DNA from: Penicillus capitatus
Taxonomy: Eukaryota > Chlorophyta
Length of the DNA: 64,000 nt
Reading direction: 5' to 3'
NCBI GenBank assembly: GCA_965649825.1
Contig: OZ287694.1
Location: 1,674,001 to 1,738,000 of the forward strand
Position 1 is the stretch's first letter; every line of letters starts with the position of its first letter. A program made the position numbers and the translations under genes. Shown piece after piece: positions 1-11,537 of the stretch. The notes beneath the pieces were generated by a model. The model made no database searches and was not told the origin of the DNA. It saw only the letters and a list, made by a program, of their open reading frames with translations.

Positions 1-148
1 ACATTCAATGAGTGCGCGATGGTTGTCGTGACTCAGTCTCCATTTTTCTAAAGACGGCTTGACAAAAATATCTTGTTATTTTATTAGTCTTGTTCTGTGC
101 GATCTTCAACCGTTCCTTCCGCGATGCGATCTACTCTGTTCTGTCTCC

Positions 149-2595
149 TCAGTGCGTTTTTTGTATCTGCTGCAAGTGATCATCGATCCTTGCGATCATG
201 TCACGCATCGATTCGAACTGCCGATTGAAATTCTCGGTACACTGTTGCATCTCTCTCTGCATCATTCTCTCAAATACAAGCAGCTTTCTGGTCTTCCGTT
301 CTGGAACCTGTTCAACTGTCTGGCTTACAGGAACTAAATAGTGAAAGAAATTCTGTCGATTTTGAGCACCCAGATGAAATCGGCCAAAGTAGCTCTGGCT
401 TGCCTTGAGTGAGTGCCTTGGCCTATTCTCCGTAATTCTGCCATGACAGAGTTTCCTACACAGGATGGTTGGCTAAGACCTCTGGTCGTCAGTTCATTTC
501 TGTGATCACTCACCAAATGATGCGCTGTAGAGCAATGGGGATCCTGAGGGTACACAGAGTGGCTCCTCCCATCTTTGCCCGACATTTCATCAGCTCCTCC
601 CTCTGAGTGAATCGGACGCTGGTGTATGTGTCGCTCAGGATGGCGATCAGCAGGCTGAGCATCACAATCCCGCCAGCGAAGATGAAGCCGTTGAACAGGA
701 GTGATCTCCACACGCCAATGAATGTATGCGTTGATCGAAAAGCCTAAATACACACTGTCATGTGAGTCGGAAATTGACTGCCCAAGGGATGGCACCTTCT
801 CTTCGAAGTTGCCGGCGGCTGCCTGGAAGAGGATCTTCAGGACATGAAAGAATGAGCTGAGGTCTCCATAGTCGTCATCGTCTCCGCGACATCTTGTCCT
901 AGCATGCCCCGTAAGCATCTCGTCTGGTTCTGGTGCTACGCCATCGCTGTTGGTATCGTCATAGAACTTCACATTGAAGAGGATTCGAAACGAGAAAGCG
1001 AATCCGATGAGGATAGATGCGAGCAGGGCACAGAAAGGGATGATGGCCCTGAACGAGTAGATGACCACCGAGACGAAGTGTCCGATTCTGTCGAAGGGAC
1101 GAAGAGCCTCGACGATCTGTACGAACATGCACATACAGAAAGCGGTATCAGTCACGAATGCACGAGGGATGGGAGATGGGTTACCAGGATCCAGCAGAGA
1201 ATGCATTCGACTGAGGTCAAGAAGGCAGAATACTGGTTGTGTTCTGAAGAACCGGCGACGTGAATTGCCAGCAACAGAGTGACCACCGCGCTGAGGAATC
1301 TGCATCGCACGTACGTCAGATCCTTGACCGGTGTACTGACGTGTGGCGCACTTGATCTTGGAGAAACGGATGGTCATTGTGATAAGGGATAACAAGAAAG
1401 TTGCGATGATTAGGAATAAGGAGAACCGTTCCTTCCATTCATCATGCTCTGCGTGTCTCAATCCATGGATTCCTGTAAAGAGCGAGAAGAGGACAGCTGT
1501 CGCTATGTCCAGAATCAGGAGGCAAAGGAATCGACTGTAGAGCGAGTAGAAGACCCAGTTGGAGATGGATCGAATGGACTCTGATTTGAAGACACGTATT
1601 GGAAGGTTGGATGACGCCAGCCGTTCCAACAGATGCTTCCGACAACAAGACCATTTCTGCAGCTTTGAAAGAAGACTGCTATTGTTTGCCGAGGAACCGG
1701 ATCGGATGCGGTTCAGATCAATGCAGAAGAACTTTGCGACAGCAACGACCTGGGGTACTGATTTCTTGTCCATCTCTGCAGCATATTGTTCGCTATTGTC
1801 CATCCAGAAGTCTTTCGTTGCTGCACTGTTCGGCATCGTCCAGTCGTCCAACTCCTCATCCGTTGTCATCGCGATCGGACACCTGCCATTCTTCTCGAAC
1901 AGCGAGTATGGGACCATAAATCTCCCATACTCGAATGAGAACTTGTCATTCTCCAGGTAATCTGACATCAATTCTGGGAACTGTTCGATTAGAGGGAACA
2001 CGTAGTGCGTCAGGATGGCACGAGATACCTCCACTGACAGAAGTTTCTTCGCCAGGGTGTCCAAGACGAACTTGGCCACGTCAGCAGACCTTGTTTTTAT
2101 AGCCCAGTCCAGAGTGGGACATTCCCCTGTGTCCACGTCGACGAAAAGATCGCGCTCACTGGCAGATTCCATGAAGAGCTCCGCGCCGTGCAGCTGTTGA
2201 TGGACGATGGCGTCGCACAGCAGAGGGACGCCGTTGCTGTTTTCGGAGCGAATGACTTCGCTGCCGTGTTCATCAATCAACCTGCACGAACGCACGCTCG
2301 GTCCTTCTTCCCGAATGCTCTTGTCTTTCTCTGTCGCTGTCTCTTCGGTCAAGAGTGGAACGTGGATGTCTGCGCTCGTCACGATGGAGATGCCGTCGGC
2401 GTAACCTGAAGGGAAGGCATGAATTGCGTCTCGCGGTCGCGCGGTTGGGGCACCTTGTCTTGAGGCGTCCCTTGTCGTCTCTGCCTCTAGTGTTCGTTCG
2501 TTCGCATTCCGTCTGTTCAAAGACCGCTCGGCAGATTCCATGACTCCTTTCTCGACATCGCCAGGCACGTAACGGCTGGCCATGATCACAAGCAC
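149..2595 (-). CDS. TRP-like cation channel, copy A
   Basis: Six-transmembrane ion channel of the TRP superfamily, expected to pass cations at a membrane. The first exon (about 2595 to 1337) encodes a polar N-terminus, two degenerate ankyrin-like repeats (GVPLLCDAI, then TLDWAI and VAKFVLDTLA), a family signature around FEYGRF, and S1-S2. Smaller exons follow: S3-S4 at 1185-1299, S5 plus pore at 796-1116 with acidic filter GNFEE, S6 at 514-743 reading LSLLIAILSDTY, and a C-terminal coiled-coil exon at 149-422 containing FFHYLVPV. Introns 744-795, 1117-1184 and 423-513 keep phase. The intron near 1300-1336 is only 37 nt and uncertain. The intron that follows the sixth or so residue after TEE in the paralogues lacks a GT donor here and reads through in frame. 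The start is the first ATG of the open frame; a second Met lies four codons on. The cation-channel role is inferred from family features; the ligand or stimulus is unknown. Confidence 0.8.
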
Positions 2596-4404
2596 CGTTT
2601 CTTAAACGTGAGGACGATGTTTTATTGCCAAGGTACAGTGACCAGTTCTGAGATGGAGACCGACAGCACGGGCCCGTATAAGTAGTAATGCGACTGGTGG
2701 AAATGTCGTCGACGGCTAAGTAAATGGAAGTGATGCGGAATCGACGGGGTGCTTCCGAAACGCGGCTCACGACTTTTCTTTATTATGCCTTCGCTCTTCC
2801 AGTGATCAGTTTTGCGTAGGTCATCTGCTCTTCCTCGCGCGGAATCTTATGACAGTTGTCCTGAATGAGTAGCCTTTACGCAACTATTGTTTGTGTGGAC
2901 CGGAGAGTCAGGTGGGATTCCTTGAATGTCACAGGACTGTTCGAGTGGACGGTCTCTACACCTCGGTATCTGCGCTCGGAGACATGCCCGTCTGGTGAGC
3001 GACAAGACCTGGATGGCAGTGAGTGCTTAATGCTGCCGAGAAGACTCGGTGTTGTCCTGCATGGATCCTGTCGATGTGCATCCAGCAGAAGGCGACGCCG
3101 TGGGCGACTCAAGCGATAAAAGGGACGTGCAGAGTGGTCACTTTGCGCCGTCCACATCACTCGGAAATCAGCCACAACACAAGACAGTTCCTAGAACTCT
3201 TGTGCTGCCTCGTCGACTGATGTTGATGGGGCCGTTCGACGACACACCCAACCAATTGATTCACAGTGACAGTATCACTAAAATCAGAAAAAGGAAGCTA
3301 GTAATGGATTCTGAGACATGCTGCCACAGATAAAGAGTCTCGAAGGAACAACGGCCTCAGAGAAACTGATCAACTACATGCTTGCCGGGGTAGATGCAGC
3401 GAGAAAAGACAGCCAACAGTAACAAGTGGATGGTAATGATGAATGTAGACATCGAGAATGTAATGGATGGATGCCTCCTCGATCGCGTCACATCACCATC
3501 TCTGAGCAGAGCGCGTGGAGGGAGCGAACGCGTCGAGCTTCTGCGGTACATGACCCACCGTATCCTCGATCCTGCCCACGCTCTTCCCTCCTCACCATCC
3601 GCTCTTGTGGCAGAGACATTCGACGCTCGATGTGCGCCATACAAGGCACCAGGGCTGTCGATCACTTGAGCGACTTGCGACCGCGCTTGCGAATACGCCG
3701 TCGAAGTCGTTTCGTGCATTTGAGCCGAATTCTCGACACACAACGTGAGAAGAGTCCCGCAGGCGCCTTCAGCCTCCGTACCTGACTTGGATTCCATAAG
3801 ATCCCGCGGAAGCGAATGAAGCGCTGTGTTCAAACGTAAAAGTCGTCAGTTAAAAACACTCGATCGTTCACATGTCGCTCGACAAATGATGGCATCGGTC
3901 GACACAATCAGCTGTGACGTGCGGGACGTCATCTGCGCGACGATACCGTAAATGAATGCCCGGTCATCGACAATGCACACGGCATCGAGACACACAACGA
4001 GGACGGCACCTTTCCGTCTGTCGAGGCCGTTCTAGATCCGCTATCTCGAATAAATCCAAAAAAGCGGATGGCAGTGCCACCGGTCGTGCAGTGGAACGAC
4101 AGGCGAACGTTGCAGGCAAAGTCTCGCATTCGGCGGCGCCGTCTCACCCTGATTCGGCAGAGACCTCGTATCGACATCCGCAAGATACGCGTCTCCGGCG
4201 GCTTTCTGTCTCGAGCCACTGCACAGCTACGAGTGACCGATCTAGCCTGGGCAGATTCGGCAGTCTTCTTAATGATCTATTTGTTACAGTAGCATACAGT
4301 GTGCGTACATAGACCAACGACACGATGCAGAATCACTTGGACTTGCCCTTCTTCGGGCTGGCGTCCTGTCACAAGGCAAAGACCCAGTCAGGAGCTGCCT
4401 CTCT
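2596..4404. other. Intergenic, no gene recognised
   Basis: I see no recognisable domain here. Several open frames on both strands overlap each other. The best is 3357-3833 on the minus strand (158 codons), with one hydrophobic stretch near its C-terminus (STFIITIHLLLLAVF). It has no paralogue in the window and no supporting splice pattern, so I do not call it a gene. The first about 150 bases presumably hold the promoter of channel A. Confidence 0.4.
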
Positions 4405-5208
4405 TTAGTGGAAACGTGCCTTTCTGTGCCACTCCCAGTGAGGTTCTTTCGTCCCGAAGTCTAACGCCTTCCTCGCTAGCTTGTGTGCCTCGTCTGCAGA
4501 ACCGCAGTCAGTGTCTGTCGTCGTTGCACGACACACCGTTTAGTTTCCTGCTTATGTGACAGAATTCAATCTTGGAAAACAGTGCCACCAGACGCTTTGA
4601 CTGTTTTTGCACAAGATAGCGACAGATGAGCACCAAGAATCACTGGCTCACTGTGATGTGGTGCTGGACGATGTCTTCGCTGCGGAGTTTGGTCTTTCTC
4701 TGTAACAGAATCATTCACTCGCAATGGCGTCATTCATACGTTTAGATGCCGACGTTTAAGTGCTGAATCACTATCAGCGCGTCGCCCAACACGAGCAGTT
4801 TGTCGACGCCGAAGCAGGATGCCATGAGCAGACCGAGATTCAAGGCGGCGAACTCTGCTCCCAAGGACGACGAGATATCTTTGCCGCTTCCGCTGCCGCA
4901 CCTACGACAGAAGGATGTCGTCTAACCGTGCAGCTATCAGAGGTACTAACCCCATCAGACGGCCGTCCGGAGAGTAGAGTACGGCCCCTGCCCCATAGTC
5001 CTTGCTCTGATGCCTGGTTCCACAGTGAACGCCTTTCGCACACAACGAGAGCACCTGAAGCTTCCGTCGATGTAGAGTCGGCTGTATTTTTTGCTCCGTC
5101 TAAAACGCTGACAGCGTTGGCGGCATATCGCGCGAATGAATGGCTCACGGGACGGCTTGTTGGCGGACGGCCTGCCTTGTGGCTGCGAATATGAATGGGA
5201 AGATACGA
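4405..5208 (-). CDS. RNase H type I domain protein, seven short exons
   Basis: Predicted ribonuclease H fold, which cuts the RNA strand of RNA:DNA hybrids. Exons on the minus strand are about 5208-5055, 5004-4951, 4901-4754, 4699-4652, 4600-4547 and 4493-4405, separated by introns of 49-54 nt whose phases match. The joined product shows the family landmarks in order: LYIDGSF (first Asp), GAGAVLYSPDGRLMG (strand 2), GAEFAALNLGLLMAS (catalytic Glu), LLVLGDALIVIQHLN (second Asp), LFSKIEFCHISRKLND (last Asp) and a final EAHKLARKALDF helix. All four carboxylates of the DEDD set are present, so it may be active. A basic N-terminal stretch (RRSKKYSR) precedes the domain. The true start is unresolved: the frame is open to about 5208 without a clear ATG, so a further 5' exon is likely. 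It could be a stand-alone host protein or a domain captured from a retroelement; no reverse transcriptase is seen beside it. Confidence 0.7.
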
Positions 5209-6588
5209 CTGGTCATATTGGTCAAACGCTCAAAGAACGCAGAACGTTTCCCGTCATGGCGCAAATGGGCCAGTCGGAGAGGATATTCAGCGGCATGACT
5301 GGCCACGCAAACAGCGAACGGTTAGCTGGGGCGCTGTAGACTGTCTAGTGGGAGCTCTGTCTTTCGATCCGTCGCCATCACATCAGGCGAAGTGATGGAT
5401 GGAACCTCGGCTGTCTGAACAGATTGCCTCGAAAGATTCGGATTCTCTCTCCGGACGACGGAGAGCGTTCAAGAGCGGTGCAAAGTAATACAGCATGCTG
5501 TCCTTTGTTCGGTGGATCTCACTGAAAACGCATCTTGCCTCGACTGTTTCGTCTGCAATCGTGGGATCGGTCTCATGAGTATCCTATCGTTTTTGGCTTT
5601 TACCTTAATCCGATCCCTACGTTTTATGCATCGACAGATGCATCAAGAGAACTATCCAACAGAACTAGCAGATGGTAATTGGATGACGTCTAACGGTCAA
5701 TCAACGTCTGGGAGGCTACCTGAGTTTCTTATGAATTATTCGCCCACTCATAAGATTGCAGTATCAACATCATTTGAAGTCTTTCCTTGCAGTCGTCGAA
5801 AAATCCATCTGATTGTCACGCGTCTACGCCCTGTTCTCTCTTTTTCTTAACCTAACGGACCTCAAGGGTTTCTTAAATAGTCCTTCAGTCCTTGTTCTGT
5901 ATACGAAACTGTTCGTCAGTGGAATGGATGATAGTCATTTGTTCGACAGATCTTTCTTGCAAACGGTAAGGCTCGTGCTTAAAGTACTTGAATGCATTTG
6001 ATGATCACTTTCTTCGCTTCGTGCATTCCTGCGTTTTATAAAGGACCTTGGATCTACGAATGCAGGCCGCTGGATCTTTGACAGCACTCAATCCAAGTTG
6101 TTTCTCGAACACAAAGGCGTCAGCTCAGTGTCCGTTACACCGTCGTAGAAGATGGCAAACGATCAGGAAAAGGCAAATCGGTGGGTAGTCGGTCCTCCGT
6201 ACGCATATACACAATGTAAGCCATATCAGACGTTAGAGAGCTTTGCCAAGTAATACGGCTAGCTGCGCGACATACTGTCGTAAGTTACAGGAAGCAATCC
6301 CAGTGGCATCTAGCAGTCACATCGAGAAAGGTCGGCCAATGCGTATTCATCACCAAACAGATGGCATCAAACAGTCAAATCACACATCAACAGGTCCTGT
6401 CATATCTGTTCCATCAGGAACGTTTGTCGTGTCCATACACCAGAGATATGATGCCACGTTCAGACACGAGGAACTCGAGGTTCAAGATGGACGAGCGAAA
6501 AAGCATGGAATATGAGATGGATTCCGAAGTCGCTGACCGACGACGAAGTGCTTCACAAGGGCGACAGTCATCGGCATGATGCGGATGA
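5209..6588. other. Intergenic, nothing recognised
   Basis: About 1.4 kb with no domain, repeat or paralogue that I can identify. Open frames are short and overlapping. The 5' end of the RNase H gene may extend into the first few hundred bases. Confidence 0.4.
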
Positions 6589-6903
6589 TCATTTCGGACA
6601 TTCGATTCCAGCTGAGCCGGCAGAACTCCGCGTTCTTTGGACCTGGCATGCATCCTTGCGTTCAAAAGTCAACGCAAAACTGCGTTCAGACATCTCAAGC
6701 TCAATCCTTTCACTGCAGAGGCATTTGTCGGCGATACCGTACGTAGAGACCTTTGAGCGCGAGGATGGATCCAACGCAGCAAACTTTCCTTCCTGCGTGT
6801 TGGTCTCCTTGACAGGTTCATGCAGAACGTCGACCGCGCGGATGCCGTCGAACGCAAGGTGGTTGCATTTTTCTCCAGTACAGTTACAGAGAATCTCCAG
6901 CAC
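6589..6903 (-). CDS. Hypothetical protein or exon
   Basis: Open frame of about 100 codons on the minus strand whose residue mix looks more coding-like than its overlapping neighbours: it is acidic and Cys-containing, with stretches such as AFDGIRAVDVLHEPVKE and ERIELEMSERSFALTFE. It has no domain I recognise and no paralogue in the window. An upstream stretch near 6905-6985 reads VDVKKLYEIAVLKTDSI in another frame and may be a preceding exon. Start and end are therefore uncertain. It could equally be chance. Confidence 0.22.
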   Translation of the reverse strand: MLEILCNCTGEKCNHLAFDGIRAVDVLHEPVKETNTQEGKFAALDPSSRSKVSTYGIADKCLCSERIELEMSERSFALTFERKDACQVQRTRSSAGSAGIECPK

Positions 6904-7266
6904 AAATCGAATCGGTCTTCAGGACGGCGATTTCGTATAGCTTCTTAACATCCACCTTCGCATGTTTTAGCCAAAACGTTTCTGTTTGCCATTGTCGATT
7001 CGAACACCGACCGAAGTCTTCTCGTCGCTCTAGCCTATCAGCAATTCAGATGCTTGCGAGTTGTCCGCGGGAGCCGTCGACGATCGTGCTGCGCAATACG
7101 CCATGTACCCCAATGTGCTTGCGAAGGACCCTGGAGCTGGAAAGGCGCTGACATGCGGCTCATAAAAGGGTCGAGTTTTGGTAAGCCCGACCGAATCTGC
7201 CAACGCGACATACCAGTCGACAGGTCAGATCACAACGTCGAGGCACATTGCTGCTTCTATCTTCTT

Positions 7267-7935
7267 TCAGACTTCACTTTGCCACGGTTGGGGAATCGGC
7301 TCATGATATTCAATCATGTCTCTCCCGTAGGCGGCGTTCAAGAAAGCGAGACATACGCCAATATGTCCGCGGGCCGTGACACTGACATGCACATTGCAAA
7401 CCGAGAGGCGCGAACAGTCGATCTTTGACAGCGCGAGTCGGATTCGAACGACAACGCGACTGATGCCGGCCGAGCGCGATGCAGCGTTCTCGACAGCAGC
7501 TTCTCTCGAAGAGTTGTCCGATCTGGATTTCTGTCTTGGGAAGATATGATGGAAACAGCACACTAGACGACCACTCAGTGATCACCGTTTTGTTTAAGAC
7601 GACGGCGGCCTACCCGGATGTCACCCTGACGGGTTCCGTACTTCTCTTCGCCGTGCTTTCGATGCTCGCGTAGAGGAAGGTTGAATATCTCGACAGCCTT
7701 CTGGCCAACGCCGATAACGAGCTGCGTACCGTCTGCTTCACGGGACTCTGCGGACTCGACGAGAGACTGTCGAGTGCGGAATGCGCTTTCTTCGTCTTGC
7801 ACTCGGAGCATCGTCACTTGCAGATCCTTGCCTTTGCTCGCGTTTTTGACGGTCTTGCTGCAGAGCGATCTGACAGCCGGCAGCGTTGTCATCATCCGTC
7901 CGCTAGGCACGGACGAAACGGTGACCGCGACGTAG
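7267..7935 (-). CDS. Hypothetical protein, probably multi-exon
   Basis: Two successive minus-strand open stretches look coding. The upstream one (about 7935-7575) reads TTLPAVRSLCSKTVKNASKG, then a charged segment ending ESREADG, followed by a possible splice donor (GTACGC). The downstream one (7563-7267) ends in GRDMIEYHEPIPQPWQSEV. They are in different frames, so an intron or a frame break must join them. I recognise no domain. No membrane segment or signal peptide is evident. Confidence is low because neither part has a paralogue for comparison. Confidence 0.25.
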
Positions 7936-9169
7936 GTCAGACAAGAACTCAGGGAGGTTCAACGACGTCACACATCTCTCTCCAGCACCTCACGCACGAC
8001 GAGTGCCGACCACGCAGAGCGGTTTCAAGACGGGAGTGCGTCTGTTTTTGGCAACCGAACAAGTCTCTCCGCCAAATGGCAATGACAAACATGAGCAGCC
8101 TCCGCCGCCACATCCTTCTCTGCCAAATGCCGCGACTCAGTGAATGAATGCCAATGTCTATCTATCTCACTTATAAAAATGTCAGTTGGCTACATCTCTG
8201 ACAAGTTGTGCGAATCTTTCTGGCTGTCACGTCAATTCAGTTCAGTCATTGCCATTGAAATTGTTTGATTCGCTGTGTCCCTGTTCATCTGGATCTCGAA
8301 CGGTGTGACAGATTTTTTCGTTTCTCTGAACTGAGGATGCAACGATCGCGCTCGACCTCCCGAATAACATTAAGATGCGTCTATGAGTGAATCCTGTCGC
8401 AATCTCGAATGTGCAATTCGACACCTTCTGTCGATGTGCGGCGGACAGGAATAGTCCCTCTTTCAGCAGAAAGCCGTTTGTCGACTGATCTTAGGTGACA
8501 GTCGCCTCCAGCACGCATGTGTATGCAGAAAGTCCGTTGCTGATCAAAGCGGGAAATCTCATCTCAAGTCAGATCGCTTTGCCTGAGTGGATACTCATCG
8601 AACGATTGAAAATGATTGATGTCGTTAACAGTGATGGGCCATCAGATGTGCACAGCACAATCACTACAAGGTAGCAGGCAACAACTCTGTGTGTCTTGCT
8701 GGACAGAACAGATAACAGGCATGACCGCGATGACGGTCCCTATAGTGTCCTTCAGACGTATCTGTAAGTTGCCTCAGCATCACTGGAAGTGCGGAGACGG
8801 AATACGCTGATGCTGTCCCAGATTCCTCGAGCACGCAATGGCAAAGATCTGTGATTCATGAAGCCGATCGCTTTTGTTTCCGTTTCTTACAGATCTGTTT
8901 CATTCCGATTGAACACTAACGAATCCTTTAGCATTGGACTGTCCGGCAAGTACCGCCAGCAATCAAAAAACGCATGAACATCAAAGGTCACCATGACCAT
9001 ACGCAGGTCTATCTCCGTGTTGAAGATGTGAAGGGTCAACAAGATACGCACATGCACGAAGAGATGCCCGACGCAAGGGTTAACGACCTTTGCTTTGTTC
9101 AGTTAAAGAAAAGAAGATATAAAAGGCTTCATGATCAACAAAGCACATTCGAATGTGCCAGATTGTTGT
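7936..9169. other. Intergenic; part shared with the 3' flank of channel C
   Basis: No gene recognised. Bases around 8930-9010, just downstream of channel B, resemble those at about 15890-15950 downstream of channel C (shared runs such as AAAACGC followed by GACATCAAA-like sequence). The B/C duplication therefore included 3' flanking DNA. Confidence 0.4.
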
Positions 9170-11537
9170 TCAGGCTGAGGATGGGTCCATCCTATCCAGC
9201 TTCTGGAGGATCTGCTCCATAGCTCTCTCCAATCTGTTCATTCTCGCTTTCAGTCCTTTTATCTCGCCTAAGGCTGCAAACTGCTCCTTGAATCCTTCCG
9301 CGTTCTTTCGAGCTTCAGACTGGACGATTCTTTTGATGGCCACCAGTCTTCCCTGCCATTCGTCGACAGTCGGTTCTAATTCGCTGCCATCAACCGGCAC
9401 CAGATAATGGAAGTAGAACTGGCGCTGTTTAGGAACGAACTCTGGGACTGGTAATCCTCGAAAGGAGAGGTAACCGCGAATAAAAGCTCTATATCCTGCG
9501 TTCATTTTTTCCCTACGTCACCATCAAACATTGTCACCAAGCTTCTTCGATTAATCACGGATGAGCCTACAGGATATGTGCGATCAAATGAATATTTGGA
9601 GCCTGACACTTGGCGACTATCTTGAGTCGGAGTTTTCTCAGTTCTGCTTTCTCCTTTGCACGGACTCTGTCGTACGTATCCGTCAGGATGGCGACCAGTA
9701 GATTGATCAGCAAAACCGGTGCAATGCAGATGAAAGTAGCAAACAGTAGAGCGGCCCACACTGTAAGAAGATCACTCGAGGATCGAAACATCTGCATCAG
9801 AACCACAGGCACAGCATTTAGGAGATAGCATGGAGAGTGGACAAGGACTTACGTCCACCTCGAAGTTTCCGATACACGAGTAGAAGAGGGTTTCCATTGT
9901 ACGCGGAAGGGAGCTGAAGTTGCCATCGTCATCTTTGATGGATCCGCTGTTGAGAAGCGCCATCAATGCAACCGAGTAGCCGAAAACCATGACAGCGACC
10001 AGCAGCAGAAGATGCCAAGAGTCTTCGAATGCTGAATGCACCATCGAAATGAACGGCCCCAGTCGCTCAAATACAGTTGACTCACAGGCTAACTGGAGCA
10101 CACTTAGGAGGCACTCGGATGCGTGAGTTTGAAAGGTACCGAGGAGTACTGCAGAATGCACGAGGCAGATGTCAGAAAAGCCGTGTAGTTGCAGTAATGA
10201 TCGTCCACACAAGTCAGTATCAGCAGCACAGCCAGCGCAATCTCCATGGACACAATGCAGAACCTGAATCCATCCATCCGAGAGGTTAACAGGCAGATCG
10301 ACGTCATGAGTGGCTTCTTGCCTTGTAAATGTCGGATAGTACAAAGTGCTCAAACCATGCGTCACACATGAAGTGAGCAACAGTCCCATCGATGGCGGCC
10401 AGCGTTCTGCTCCGACCTCGTCTCGACATCGATACAGCTGGGAAAAAATCGTGAAGGCCAGAGTGCCTGCGCCTTCCAGGATGATGACGAAATAGTAAGT
10501 GCGGCGATGATAATGAAACCACCAATCGACCAAGTTCTTCAGCGTCTCAGATTCGAAGACCTCCACTGGGAAGTCCTGTCTGTAGAGGAGTACACAGAGA
10601 GGTTCTTTTCTGCAATTGCCTTTTGTCGAAGCCGTCGGGTCTTCGACGCAAAGGAACTTGGCGGACATCTCGATCTGAAAATCGATTGACTCCTTCAAGT
10701 CTTCGGAGTGCTCTTTGCAGTGTTCTACCCAGAACGCCCTCGCCGTTTCTGCGGTAAGTCCTCTAAATCTCTCCGGCGGCTCATCTGATGTCATGGCGAT
10801 CGCTCGCTTGCCATTCGTGTCAATCAGCGAACGCGGCACCGAAAATCTGGCGTATTCGAATGCGAAGCTGTCGTTCCTGATGTAGTTCTTCATTAGACGG
10901 GGAAACTCTCTGCTGAGAGGGAAGAGGTAGTTGGTCAGAATGCAGCAGGACTCCTCCATCGGCAACTTCTGCTTTGCCACGCAGTCGAGGACGTATTTCG
11001 CGACCACCTCTGCTCGGCTGCTCATCGCCCAGTCCAGCGTTCGGCAACAACCGGTTTCAAGGATGACAAATCTGTCATGTCGCCGGGCAAGCTCAAGCAA
11101 CAGCCACGCACTCTCAGGCTGTCTCTGGACAATGGCGTCGCAGAGGAGTGGATTGCCATTCGCACTATTCGCCATGTCGATAAGCTTCTCTTCATGATCG
11201 ATGATCAAACTGCCGCGAACACGATCCGTCGTTGGTTGAAACGTTCGTGCGTTTGGGTTTACCGTCGCGTTTCTTCTTCGGTCCAGTAGAGAACCTCGAT
11301 GTGAGGCTGATGCGCCTCGTTACGTGGGACATCATTGTCGCGTGCAGGAACAAAGAAAATCGAAACGCCACGTCGAAAAAACGCGTCCAGCCAACGCATC
11401 CGTGCGACGCATCCGGGCAGCGCGTCCTTTCGGTAAACTGTTTGTGCACAACCTTTACGTCCGTTTGGATACGCCGAACGCGCCTTCGACGGAAGCGCTG
11501 GCGTTATGCTGATGGTGTTTCCGACGTCACGAGTCAT
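9170..11537 (-). CDS. TRP-like cation channel, copy B
   Basis: Member of the same six-transmembrane channel family. Exons on the minus strand: 11537-11263 (variable N-terminus ending WTEEETR), 11209-10322 (ankyrin-like NGNPLLCDAI and RTLDWAM, the FEYARF signature, S1-S2), 10263-10140 (S3-S4), 10092-9853 (S5 and pore, filter GNFEVD), 9791-9571 (S6, INLLVAILTDTYDRVR) and 9488-9170 (C-terminal exon with FYFHYLVPVDG and a coiled coil of about 60 residues). Introns are 53, 58, 47, 61 and 82 nt and keep phase. The S2-S3 intron (10264-10321) starts with GC after AAG rather than GT. The ATG at 11537 is the first in the open exon-1 frame that matches copy C; an in-frame ATG lies further upstream. B is closest to C: same exon plan, no intron before S1, similar 3' flank. 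The cation-channel role is inferred from the family; the stimulus is unknown. Confidence 0.85.

Noticed and set aside
3357-3833. 158-codon minus-strand frame with one hydrophobic stretch
   Set aside because: A single open frame of this size is expected by chance here. It has no homologue in the window and no clear start context.
9502-9759. Arg-rich frame overlapping S6 exons of the channel genes (also seen at 16410-16898)
   Set aside because: It is an out-of-frame shadow of the conserved S6 exon and the intron before it.
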